Source: Larus michahellis (taxonomy: Eukaryota > Chordata > Aves > Charadriiformes > Laridae). From it: 64,000 nucleotides of DNA. Each line of letters starts with the position of its first letter. The first letter of the stretch is position 1. The translations under genes were made by a program, and so were the position numbers. Positions 26,753 to 36,855 of the stretch are shown one piece after another. The stretch is taken from contig NC_133897.1 of assembly GCF_964199755.1 (NCBI RefSeq), forward strand, positions 17,226,492 to 17,290,491, read 5' to 3'. The notes beneath the pieces are model-generated. The model saw only the letters and a list, made by a program, of their open reading frames with translations. It was not told the DNA's origin and did no database searches.

Positions 26753-27365
26753 TGTCAAGGTTTAGGCTGGGCTGGCCACTAAACGAACGACAGATGTTTT
26801 CTCAACCCCCCTCCCTCCCCCCAGAAGGGAAAGGGAGATAGAATAAGGGAGAGAGAGAGACTTATGGGCTGAAAAAAAATCTAAACCAGCTTTAATGAAA
26901 TATTAACAATAAAAAGAAAAAATAATAATATTAATAAGAAAATAATGAAATATATACAAATATATACAAAATCAATATAGAGCTCCCAGGATGACCGTCA
27001 CATCACCCGCCAGCACTGGGACTGGACTCAGTGTCAGACATGAACTGGATTTAAAAACTGGATTCAGAAACACACAGGTTGGGATCAAAGGCAGAAGAAC
27101 GGACAGAGTCCTCCTTGGATGCTGGCCACTGAGTTAACCCCTTTGATTCCTCAGCTCTATACTGAGCATGATGCAGATGGGATGGAGTACCCTGTTGGTC
27201 AGTTTTAGGTCACCTGTCCTGTCCGCTCCTCCCCACAGGTGTGACCCCTTTACACTCTTCTGCCTCCAGCCCTTCAACTTGGTACACAAAAAAGTTAGCT
27301 GCCTTTGGTTGTAATAGGAATAAATATGAGCAAGAGCCTCCCTGCATACCATTCCTTAGTATTAT
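26753..27365 (-). mobile_element. solo LTR of an endogenous retrovirus (ERVL-like, neoavian type), degraded
   Basis: The left end begins TGTCAAGGTTTAG followed by CTGGCCACTAA, which is the reverse complement of an LTR 3' end (TTAGTTGCCGGC...AAACCGTGACA type). Inward are a pyrimidine/purine-rich block (CCCCCCTCCCTCCCCCCAG), then GAAAGGGAGATAGAATAAGG, then an AGCTTTAATG block containing the reversed poly-A signal region. At about 27155-27215 is the match CTATACTGAGCATGATGCAG...GGAGTACCCTGTTGGTCAG, corresponding to the TATA-box/promoter (U3/R) part of a solo LTR common in neoavian genomes. An AT-rich insert expands 26880-26975. The outer U3 end (right side, from about 27290) is diverged or truncated. 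No gag, pol or env sequence flanks it, so it is a solo remnant. The family name is from memory of the LTR consensus. Confidence 0.75.
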
Positions 27366-27410
27366 ATAGTATTATATACTTATATACTTAGTATATATAG
27401 TATTACATAT
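27357..27410. repeat. AT-rich TAGTATTATA repeat
   Basis: Degenerate TAGTATTATATA/ACTTATATA units directly at the truncated right edge of the LTR. Confidence 0.85.
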
Positions 27411-27721
27411 GTTTGCTAGAAGCAGACACTGAAAAACATACTGTTAATTTCAGAGAGCACAGTGAGTTAGAAGAGACTTCACCAAAAAGTAGAATTACTG
27501 AAAAGAAAATTGGTTTTGTTCTATCTCGATCCAGGACATTTGGTGAAAGAGATCGGAAAGTCTTAGGTAGTTCATCCCTCCTCAAGAATGAAACCCGATC
27601 ACGTTAGTGGTATACTGGAAGTGATATATAGTGAGATAATGTTGGAGGGAGGGTGTTGAAAAAGATGTCAATCTCATAACTTAAATATGAAATTCAGAAT
27701 GAAAAATAAATTATATTGTTT
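27411..27721. other. short unique spacer
   Basis: No gene or transposon recognised. The two opposite-strand frames of about 60 codons here are mutual shadows. Confidence 0.5.
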
Positions 27722-28915
27722 AAGGGCAAATTGTGCTGAACCAGCCTGATTGCCCTCTGTGATGAGATGACTGGCTCGGCACATGAGAGGAGTACAATGG
27801 ATGGCTTTTACCTTGATTTTAGCAAGACTTTGAAGATTATTTCCCACAGCATCCTTGTAGCCAAGCTGGGGAGATATGGACTGGAAGGCTGGACTTGAAG
27901 ACGTGTGATAAACTGGCTGAATCCCCAGGCTCAAGGCACAGCCAATGATTCACAGTCTAACTGGTAACCAGTTGAGTGGTTTCCTGGAGTTAATAGTGAG
28001 GTTGATACTGTTTAATGTCTTACTTAGTTACTTGGACAATAATCTATAATGCACTCTCAGCAAATCTGCAGATGATATCAAATTGGGGAGAGTGGTCAAT
28101 ATGCTGGAGGACAGCGCTGCCATTCAGGAGGACCTCGGCAAGCTGGAGAAATGGGCCATGAGGAAACTCTTGAAGTTCAACAAAGGGGAAATTCAAGTCC
28201 TGCATCTGGGCTGAATTAACTCCATGCAGCAGACCAGGCCGGAGTCAGCTGGCTTGGTGGTGGCTCGCCAGGAAAGGGGCTGGCAATCCTGGCTTACAAC
28301 ATGGCGGACATGTCAGTAGTGTGCCCTGTGGCAACAAAGGTCCGTCTGCATACTGGGCTGTATTAGGAAGAGTAAAGCCAGCAGGTCAAAGGAAGTGACT
28401 CTTCTCCTCCCCTTGACACTCATGAGACCTTCTATGAAATAATGTGTCCGTTTTGGGGTCCCCTGGTACAAGAGAGAGATTGATAAATGGTAGAGAGTCC
28501 AGAAGGCGGCCAGCAAGATGCTCAAGGGGCTGGAGCACAAGGCACATAAAGTGAGATTGACAGAACTGGCTTTGCTGAGCCTGGGGAAGAGAAGGATAAG
28601 GAGAAATCTCACTGTTGTCTTCAGTTACGTAAGGTGTGGTTGTAGAGAAGACAGGACTGACTCTTCCTGAAGCTGCACAGCAGAAAGATAAGAGGTAAGA
28701 CAAACAACCGAATGGGACATTCAAATTGGACAATGGGGAGAAAAAAATCCCAGTGAGAATGGTTGAACAATGGCCAGGTTTCCCAGAGTGGTTGTGATAG
28801 CTCTGACCTTAGAGATACTCAAAACTCAGCTGGACAAGTTAACCCTGCTTTGACGAGCACGTTGGGCAAGGTGATTTCCATTCAACCTGAAGGCTTCTGT
28901 TCCTATTTGCTATTT
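27722..28915 (+). mobile_element. old CR1 LINE, RT to near 3' end
   Basis: The plus strand follows CR1 ORF2 and its 3' region in order. GGCAAATTGTGCTGAACC is followed by ATGAGATGACTGGCTCGGC (before motif A), then CTTGATTTTAGCAAGACTTT (motif A, LDFSKAFD-like). Next are CTCTCAGCAAATCTGCAGAT (motif C region, FADD-like), GAAATGGGCCATGAGGAAAC, GTGTCCGTTTTGGGGTCCCC (the VQFWAP region), GCTGGAGCACAAGGCACATA, and finally AGAGATACTCAAAACTCAGC near the 3' part. The terminal 3' repeat is lost. Numerous indels and stops close every frame. Several positions also show an internal duplication or rearrangement around 28200-28340. Confidence 0.88.
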
Positions 28916-29914
28916 AGAAAGCATCCTGACCTGCCCATTCAAGAGCTGGGTGGGGAAACCAAGACTTTCTGAGGTCACTTCTGGTATTTACTTGCTCAGC
29001 AGAAAAGGAGCAAGTGGGACGGTGGCCCTCTGAGCAGCAGGTGGTGGGTTTCAGATGCTGTTGAGATTCCTCCTTTAGACGAACTGGCTGCTGGTGGAGC
29101 TGGATACTTGCCTGCTTCTGGCAGCCCAGCCTTCTCTGTTTTTAAAGAAAGGCATGCTGAACTCTCTAGCAAGGCTAGAAAGTATTGGTCTGACTTTTTT
29201 TTTGGTTGATATCATACCTAACCTTCACCTTTTCAGAGGTGAACACTAAAAAGTTATGTAAAAAGCCAAACTGAATCATCCTGGTAAACAAGTGCAAAAC
29301 ATATTGACCTTGTCTTAGACCTGTAATGACCTACCCTTATATAGCTGTAACCCCCTCCATTTCATGCAGTTAACAAACTGTAGTCCTTTGATTCAGTGAG
29401 ACACTTGCTGCTTTTACCATTACTTTCGTGTTAAGTCTAATTGTCTATTTAGAAGGTAATTTGGGTTACACCCCAATTAAAGACAGACATACCTAACCTT
29501 CTGCAGCTCCCAAGAGACCTTTCACAAGGTATCTCTATGAGCAGAAGAGCTCCGGATGATGTTTTTTTTAACCTTGCTAACATTTCAGCCGTGCTGGCAG
29601 CGATTCATACAGTTTCTGCCGGCTGCCTCCTTCTTCTGTTTTCCTCAAAAGGTTTCACAAGATATCACAGTAACCTTGGCAAAAATGTGAAATCTGCTTT
29701 AAGGTTAATGCTAAACTTCTGTAGTACATTATTTTAAGGTTTAAAAGAAAGATAGTAAGTTCTAGTATGTACCTGTCAGTACTAAATGATTGTTCATTTC
29801 CTGTGAATTGGGAATAAAGTAATAACATACATCTGGCGAGCTAAAGCATGTTGCTTATTTCTTTTTCTTCTCTGAGCCATATCCTTTACCAGCTGTGAGA
29901 CATCACCATGCAGA
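28916..29914. other. unique spacer between opposed CR1 copies
   Basis: About 1 kb without a recognisable gene or repeat, lying between a plus-strand and a minus-strand CR1 remnant. Confidence 0.5.
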
Positions 29915-30465
29915 ATCTCCAAATACCTTTGAGGAAAATTAAAACAAAGGAACAGAGGGCTGGAAGGGACCCCCTGTGTCTCCAAAACCAGTCCCCCGCG
30001 AGCCCCAGGCCACATCACACAATGCCTTTCATCATCTGTTCGCACTCCCTCTTACAACCCCTCTTGTGCCCCCATACTTGCATTGGAAGCCTGTTCTCTC
30101 CAGCGTTGATTGCTCAACTGGCTAGATAATGTCTTTCAGTTTCCAGTTAAAATGCATTCATGGGCAGTTTCTGCCCATTTGTTCTTGTGCCAATGCTGTA
30201 CTTTATCTTCAAAAGATCTTTTCCTTCCTTGATGTTTAACCTCCTGGTGTATTTATAGAAAGCAAAGACATTCCATATCAGCTTTTGTTTTGCTACGCTA
30301 AATAAGTCAAGCTCTTCTGGCCTCCTTATGCAAAGTAGGCTTTCCATCCCCTATCACCACAGTACCTATTTGCTGCCCTTGTTCCCAGGTCACCTTTGGC
30401 CCAGGGGGCTGTTGATGGACACAGTGTTCCAGATAAGGTCTCACCAACTTATTTTATTACTTGCT
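29915..30465 (-). mobile_element. ancient CR1 LINE 3' region
   Basis: The plus-strand text reads as the reverse complement of an old CR1 3' half. AGAGGGCTGGAAGGGACC marks the terminal region, followed by CCCATTTGTTCTTGTGCCAA, then TTGATGTTTAACCTCCTG, then GTATTTATAGAAAGCAAAGA, then AAGTCAAGCTCTTCTGGCCT, then TAGGCTTTCCATCCCCTAT, and GTGTTCCAGATAAGGTCTCA at its 5' end. This is the older CR1 type seen across archosaurs and turtles. No frame survives. Confidence 0.85.
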
Positions 30466-33419
30466 AACCATTTTCTCATGTGAATCATGCCAGAAGATGA
30501 CATGCTAAAAGGATATACATCACCAAATGTAGAAAATACGTTGAGGAAAATCCAATTATAAACCTCCTTCCCTTCTTTAATGTAATATTTCTAAATAATA
30601 GGTGCTTGTGGGCTTTGCAAGTCAGTGGAGTTCTGATGATGGATCCTGAAGCACACATTAGAGCCTAGAAAAGGAGCCTGATGTATGAAAACAACAGCCA
30701 TCGAAACGCAGTGACCAGAATGAAAAGAGTCCACGGGAGAGGTGAGGTAGGATTTATTACTGCACTGCAAGGGATGATAAAGGAGGTGATTAGAAATTAA
30801 CTGTCAAACTCAATTCTTTATACTCTCCTGGCATGATAAACACTTGAAACATAACGATACATATTTACATGACTAAAAATCTCAGCCTGTGGCATTTTCA
30901 CAACATCTTCCATTTGAAAGCATAAAGGATGGCAAGTGAAATTACTTTATGCTATAAATACAGTTTGCTTCCTGCATATCTCCAAGTCAGAACAATGGTA
31001 AAATGTAACTCGCGTGATTAAGTGGAGAAAAGAAGATCCTTTGCATTTTTCTCCACATGCACTCAGTCTACTCAGCTCTTGAGTAACTTAATGTAAAAGT
31101 TTAAATTTTATGTTCTCATTGTTCATTTCCAAGGTGTGACCCGAATAAAATCCCTGGGGAAAAAAAAACAAACACAAAAGAAAAGGTCTCATTGATTGAA
31201 TGTTAGTATATGGCCTTTTATGGGATAAAAATTAAATGTATATATTGTTTATTATGACACCAAAATAATAAATTTCTTCAGTCTTTCACAGCAGTTCCAG
31301 AAATTAAGAGTCTTTTTCATGATTCTGGCCAGCACTGAGCTATGACCCAGTAAAATAATGTTCTTTAGTATCATACACTTCATAAAAATCATAGTTTTAT
31401 CTGATGGCAATGAATCTTAGAGGCAAATAGTTCTTTTCCCATCTCTTTTATATTATATTCATAAAGGTATGAGGGCAGCCTGAATCATTAAACATTACGC
31501 TGAAGGCAGCATTCAGAAGAGAACTGAATGAGGACCTCCCCACTGGATTCAATGTAGTGTTCTCCTTGCAGAAAATAGCAAACTCAGCTGCACGCAGGTG
31601 GTTAGCTCAACTGCTCTGTTAGTTCCCAGAGAGAAGAAATTGTGGTTTGTGCAATTTGGCTTTATGTAAGAAGCCGATTCCTGGTCATTGTTCAGATGCA
31701 GTTACATTAGGCAAAGTCTTTGTACCTCTTCTGCCCTTTGTGGTTCTCTAGACGCATGAGCGTTGTCCTTCTACATGGAAATCTCACTGTGTTTTGAAGA
31801 TATTTTTGCTCCGTGACCTGCCTATTGGACTGGCTAAGGGCTCAGATTACAGTGGTTTTCAGTGGACATTAAACACATGGTGGTACTTTTTCAGGCAGGA
31901 ATGACCTCTCGAATTCGGAGCTGTAAAGTGCAGCTACTGTGTTTACTCAGTTGAGGGACAAATCGTGCTCCACAGGTCTCATGTTCTCAGGTTGGTTGTA
32001 AACCTTTTTGTTTTGCTTATACTATGTTCTGGGACTCAAATTTCTCACCCTCCTGGGATCGCTGCCTGTTGGAGGCTCTTTTGAAAAATACGACTGATTC
32101 AGTCCTAGTTCTGTGTCAGTCACACATCCAAATCCCTACGTCATCTTAAGCATAATGCCCCATAATGGAGAAAACTCAGCTGCAGTGAAACAAAGCTGGT
32201 ACACGATATCGTCTTTTTTTATTCTAATATCTTCAAATGAGGCTATTTCAGGAATTGAGAATAATTCTCTTGGAGCAACGAAGTTTATATAGCCAACATA
32301 AACAAACCTATGCCTGCTTCATGCCAGGGGAGGAGAGATGGGGTGATATTTCTTTTGCTACCAACATAGGCTCTTTTGCTTGAATAGTATTTTTGGCAGA
32401 TGCTACCATATTTAACTTCCCACAATGGCACTGTTTATTTAAGGCCAATATGAAACATCCCTGGCCCTTCTCTTAGATTTTTCAGTCCCTTGGTTGACTT
32501 TCACGTATCCTTTTAAGCACATTTTTTTGTGGTGCCTTTGGAATCACTACTCGGTGCCTTTAAACGAAATACTTCCAAACAATGAGAACTTCATCTTCTC
32601 TGGGCAAGGAAATAAGCCATACCAGCTACACCACTGCTCATGGATGTCACTGCTTTCTGTACACCCTGTTCTCACGAGTGGTTCAGAGGAACAAAATAGC
32701 TGCCAGACTAGAGGTCTACCTAGCCAAGTGCCTTGTCACCAACAAAGATCAGTCGTGATTACTTAGAGAAGAGTGTAAAAAAAGTATAGTGGTGCTCTGC
32801 CTAATATGTACTTGAGGTTCTGGCGATCATTGTGCTCAAGGCTGCACTGTTTTCTTTTATCAGACTGACCCAAGAGAAATTTACTTCTGGATTTGCTCTC
32901 TGCATTTTTGTGGTATAGAAAATGTATTCACAGCTATAAATCTTTCCCAGCTTTGCATTTGATTTTAAATCTGATATGTGTAGCTGCAAAAATAAGTTTC
33001 AAATCCTTATAGGAAGTTTACTAGGTCCTTAGTGACAATGGTTTCTGATCAGCCAACACAGCCCCAGCTTTCTACGGAACCTAGTTACTTTTCACCCATG
33101 ATTTCAGGCTGAAGCCTCCATCTCTATGAGTGCAGTGACACCATTTCTATTTGTACCCATTATGTGCAACTTGTGGGTCTCTGGCTCCAACCAAAGCCAC
33201 TGCTCTGCAAGCTGCCACAGCTGCTGATAAGCCACCATGGGCTGCCCCCCATGAGTCACAGTGGCCACGGTCATAGGACATCTCTGCCCAGGAGCACCCT
33301 GCAGGTCTGGGGTTGGACAGCTTGAGCGGCCAGTGCTTCCCCTGCCTGCCAGGGACAGCTGGGGAACATGCTCTTTGCCTTTGTCTATGGAAGCAAATGT
33401 GTCCCGGGTGGACTTATAG
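30466..33419. other. intergenic, no gene recognised
   Basis: AT-rich unique sequence, with short poly-A and AT patches near 31150 and 31250. No gene, exon or transposon is recognised. Confidence 0.5.
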
Positions 33420-33960
33420 TGGCCTATCTGTGTCCCGCCTAATGTTTCTCCCAGATGTGTTACTTCTGCTAACCGCTATTACCTGTTGGTATTTAGGTAA
33501 AGCTCTGGCTCTGGGTGCTCAGAGCTTCTGGTCATGCTCTTCCACTGTTTTCCCCAGGTGGAAATATCACCTATCACTTTAGTACCCTCACTATCACTGT
33601 TGCTTTTTTTCTGTGTTGGCCTGTGAAATACTGTGGGTGCCAAACACAGCCCAAAGAGCCGTCTGCAGAAACAGTGTCTCCCAGAGGAGGTGCAGAATGT
33701 GCACAAACATGTGCTCTGTTTTCCTAAGGACACCTGCCAGAATCCTGCTGATGCATCAAGCATAGGAAAATATTTGGCACAAGCCACGTCTCCAAAGATT
33801 TCTCTCCTTGTAGGTAGTGGAAAGTATTCTTTTTTTAACATACTTATTTCATTTTTTTGGTTTTCTCTATATAAGTGAATGCTCCTGTCTTTCCCTGCTG
33901 CAGTGTCCAATAATCACAGCCACTCGCGGTTTCTCAGCTCTCTCAGAGCACTTATCCAGT
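33420..33960 (-). mobile_element. Ty3/gypsy-like retrotransposon reverse transcriptase remnant
   Basis: A minus-strand frame (33910 to 33479, 143 codons without a stop) carries an RT block. EYFPLPTR is at about residues 28-35, FGDVACAKYFPMLDASAGFWQ at about 38-58 (motif A with its Asp retained), CTFCT with GRHCF after it, then LFGLCLAPTVF at about 85-95 (LPFG...SAPE..F motif). Farther on, the region that should carry the catalytic Asp-Asp pair reads VIGDISTWGK, so one of the two is lost. A one-base shift in the T run at 33548-33551 puts the next conserved stretch (EEHDQ) in another frame. Weaker similarity may extend to about 33420 and to about 33960. The order and motifs fit the Metaviridae-type RT of LTR retrotransposons, not CR1 or a bird ERV. 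No LTRs, RNase H or integrase are seen. It is non-functional. Confidence 0.72.
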
Positions 33961-34379
33961 CCCATTTTAGCTCCTGCCTCAAGGTGAGTGCTATGAACTG
34001 TTGTCATGCTGCACCCTCTCTGCTCTGTCCTCTGCTTCTGAGAGTTTCCTTTTTCCCCAGAAGATTCCCCTAATTATTTTTCAGTTTTTTAAGTCCTTGT
34101 TTTTTCCAACAAATGCATCTTCTTAATGGCACTCAGATTTTTTTAACCCATTAATGGGTACTGCTTTCACCGGTACACTCACAAATTGTGCCGAGGTGGC
34201 GGCATGACTAGAATATTAATAAATAAAGCATTAGTTTGCTCTGAAAGGACAGGCAAGATTAGACGGAATGAGATATACTGCTGTGCATTCAAGGGTACAT
34301 ATGTGTGCTGGGAGATCCAGAATGTGGAGGAAGTTACAATCTCTGAGAAGGTAAAAGGTGAAAAAAATATGAGGGCTTT
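33961..34379. other. spacer, possibly the far 5' part of the next CR1
   Basis: No clear feature. Text from about 34190 has weak similarity to CR1 5' coding sequence but cannot be placed with confidence. Confidence 0.4.
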
Positions 34380-35990
34380 GATTGCGGGGATTGCAAAATA
34401 TCAAACAAGGAAGACTGGAGGCTTTCTGTGTCCAAAAAGCAGAATCAGCCAAAGGACCGGATTTTATATTAATGAAGGATTTTAACAATCCAGGTATTCA
34501 CTGGTGAAAGAATGCAACAAAACATCGATGTCCAGTGAGTTCCTGGAATTACTGGCAATGTTTTTTAAAAATGTGGAGGAAGGAGTCAGAACACAGATTT
34601 TTCCAGGTTTGATGCTAAGCAGTGAAGAATTATGCAAGAGCATGAAGGTGAAAGATAACATGTGTAAAAGTAACCTTGGAGTCAGAGGGTATATGATCCT
34701 TGGAAAGGAAATGAAGAAGAGCAAAAAAAGGTGATGGAGTAGAATTGCAGAGGCTTCAATAAATTACTAGATAGCTGGTAGCTAAGTGAACATAAGCATT
34801 AAAGACAGATGTAAATGCCTCAAAAAAATGTTTCTAAGGACAGTAGTATACATTATTCCACATCAGAGAAACTATAGATGGTGTAAAAAGAGACCAAACT
34901 GGTTAAGCTATGATCATTCATAATATATGCCCAAAGGAACTAAAATAAAACCAAGTCAGATTACTCAGGGCACTGAAAAAAAGTAGCCTGATCATGTAGG
35001 ACCAAAATCTGTGCTTTGTCTTTTCTGATCCAAAATTAGATGCAAAGAGCAAGAGACACGAGGCCAACGAGTGAATGAGGGTGAATCCAAGGAAAGTGAT
35101 TGTTTCTACTTAAAAATGAAGGGAAGACATAAAGCCAAGCAGGATGAATTAGATCATTTTGCATGTTTTCAACTCACATGACTAGCTCTCACCAGCTGTC
35201 TAGCACAATTAAGACCGATAATCACAGGGCTTAGAACAGAGAATGGATTAAGGAATTCTTAGACAAGGTTAGGTACTTTCGGATCAGTTGCACCTGCTTG
35301 ATAAACTCCATCTGTGGATGGCACAAAACCTTGGTTAGAAAAGGTATCCAGAAAAAAAATATCTATCAGCAGTTCTCTGTTACAGTGCAGGTATATTTCT
35401 GGAGGACTTCCACAGGCATCTGTTCTTGCTCATTTTCTGCTTGATGTCTTTCCTGAGGACCTGAATAATGCAACATATTTAATAAGTCTGCAGATGACAT
35501 GGAGCTGGAGGGACTGCAGATGGACTGCACGATGGGATTAGAATTCAAAATCATCTTGAAGAAATTTATTGAAGAAATGACCTGCAAAAACCAGAATGAA
35601 AATGAATCGGTACAAGTTTAAAGTGCTACACTTGTGCAAGAATGACCACCTGAACAAATATGGGTTGTGGGGGCAGCTGGCTACCTGTCAGCTCTTCAAA
35701 AAGAAGTCCGGAGTTGCAGTGGCTCATGAGCAGAGCAGGACTCAACGCAGTCACGCTGTTTCAAAAAGGCAGACTCAATACTGGACTGCGTAAGCAGGGG
35801 TATACATTAGAAGGCCCAGGAAGGTCCTTCTGGGACCTCTGAGCATTGTCAGGGCATCAGCTGGAGCACCATACCCCATTTTAACCAATGACCTTCAAAA
35901 AGAATGGAAACTAGTTCAGAACAATCCAACGGACACCAACACGGAACAATCCAACGGATTAGCAGTAGGAAACATGACCTGGGAGGAAAG
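34380..35990 (+). mobile_element. ancient CR1 LINE, left part (interrupted by a younger CR1)
   Basis: Signals occur in CR1 ORF2 order. TTAATGAAGGATTTTAACAA, then CCAGGTATTCACTGG, belongs to the endonuclease domain (V-MGDFNFPGI-W-like). GTGAGTTCCTGGAATTACTG follows, then AGACCAAACTGGTTAAGCTA. The RT region near 35395-35500 includes TCTGCAGATGACATGGAGCT (F-ADD-like), then CTACACTTGTGCAAGAATG (LHLGKN-like). The left part ends with GGAAACATGACCTGGGAGG, the E-NMTYEER-like segment. It then stops abruptly at the start of the younger copy and resumes at about 36515. The frames are destroyed. A small local duplication of AACAATCCAACGGA lies at 35920-35958. It is one of the longest CR1 copies here, reaching into the endonuclease domain. 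Confidence 0.8.
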
Positions 35991-36514
35991 CACAGCTGCA
36001 TCTGGAGTACCGTGTCCGGTTCTGGGCTCCCCAGTTCAAGAAGGACAGGGAACTGCTGGAGAGGGTGCAGCAAAGGGCTACAAAGATGATTAGGGGACTG
36101 GAACACCTCTCTTATGAAGAAAGGCTGAGGGATTTGGGTCTCTTCAGTCTGGAAAAAAGACGGCTGAGGGCGGACCTTATCAACACTTACAAATACTTAA
36201 GGGGTGGGTGTCAGGAGGATGGGGCCAGGCTCTTTTCAGTGGTGCCCGGGGACAGGACAAGAGGTAATGGGCACAAACTTGAGCATAGGAAGTTCCACCT
36301 AAACATGAGGAGGAACTTCTTTACTTTGAGGGTGGCAGAGCACTGGAACAGGCTGCCCAGAGAGGTGGTGGAGTCTCCAACTCTGGAGACATTCAAAACC
36401 CGCCTGGATGTGTTCCTGTGCAACCTGCTCTGGGTGACCCTGCTCTGGCAGGGGGGTTGGACTACATGATCTCCAGAGGTCCCTTCCAACCCCTATCATT
36501 CTGCGATTCTGTGA
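35991..36514 (+). mobile_element. younger CR1 LINE, 5'-truncated, complete 3' end
   Basis: A well preserved CR1 tail starts at GCATCTGGAGTACCGTGTCC, followed by the VQFWAP-equivalent region. The frame from 36065 to 36469 encodes [40 protein letters not shown] and [20 protein letters not shown], all standard CR1 ORF2 C-terminal features. The element ends with CCCTTCCAACCCCTATCATT followed by CTGCGATTCTGTGA, the canonical 3' terminal repeat. Its low divergence and intact end show a much later insertion than the element around it. Confidence 0.93.
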
Positions 36515-36855
36515 AACAACACAGAGAGAAGACAGAGGGAAAAGGAGTTATACATGATAACTATTCTCAAATAGATAAAAGAACCCATAAAAAAATAAGT
36601 AATTCTTTTTTACAAAACCGCAGGCTTAGATTATAGCAAAATTTTTAATTTCAGCTTTAGGTAAAACTTTCTAGTGGTAAAGCGGGAGAGAGCTAGGTTA
36701 GATTGTTTGTGAGGAGAGAAATCACAGGATTTCCATCACTGGAGGTTTTTAGGAACAGGGAAGGCAGACAACTGTCTAAATTCATCTGGAAATAGTTTTT
36801 CCTATTAGTGGTTAAAGCGGTGGGCTACATGATCTCTTGACTATCTTTCTAGCCA
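36515..36855 (+). mobile_element. ancient CR1 LINE, right part (continuation after nested insertion)
   Basis: Picks up where the left part stopped. GAGAAGACAGAGGGAAAAGG, then ACATGATAACTATTCTCAAA, then CCATCACTGGAGGTTTTTAG, then GGCTACATGATCTCTTGAC corresponds to the old CR1 3' region (MITVFKYVK-like, then SLEVFKNR-like, then the WTR/DDL 3' tail). About 30 bp of the element is missing at the junction. Together with the left part it shows one ancient element split by a newer one. Confidence 0.8.
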
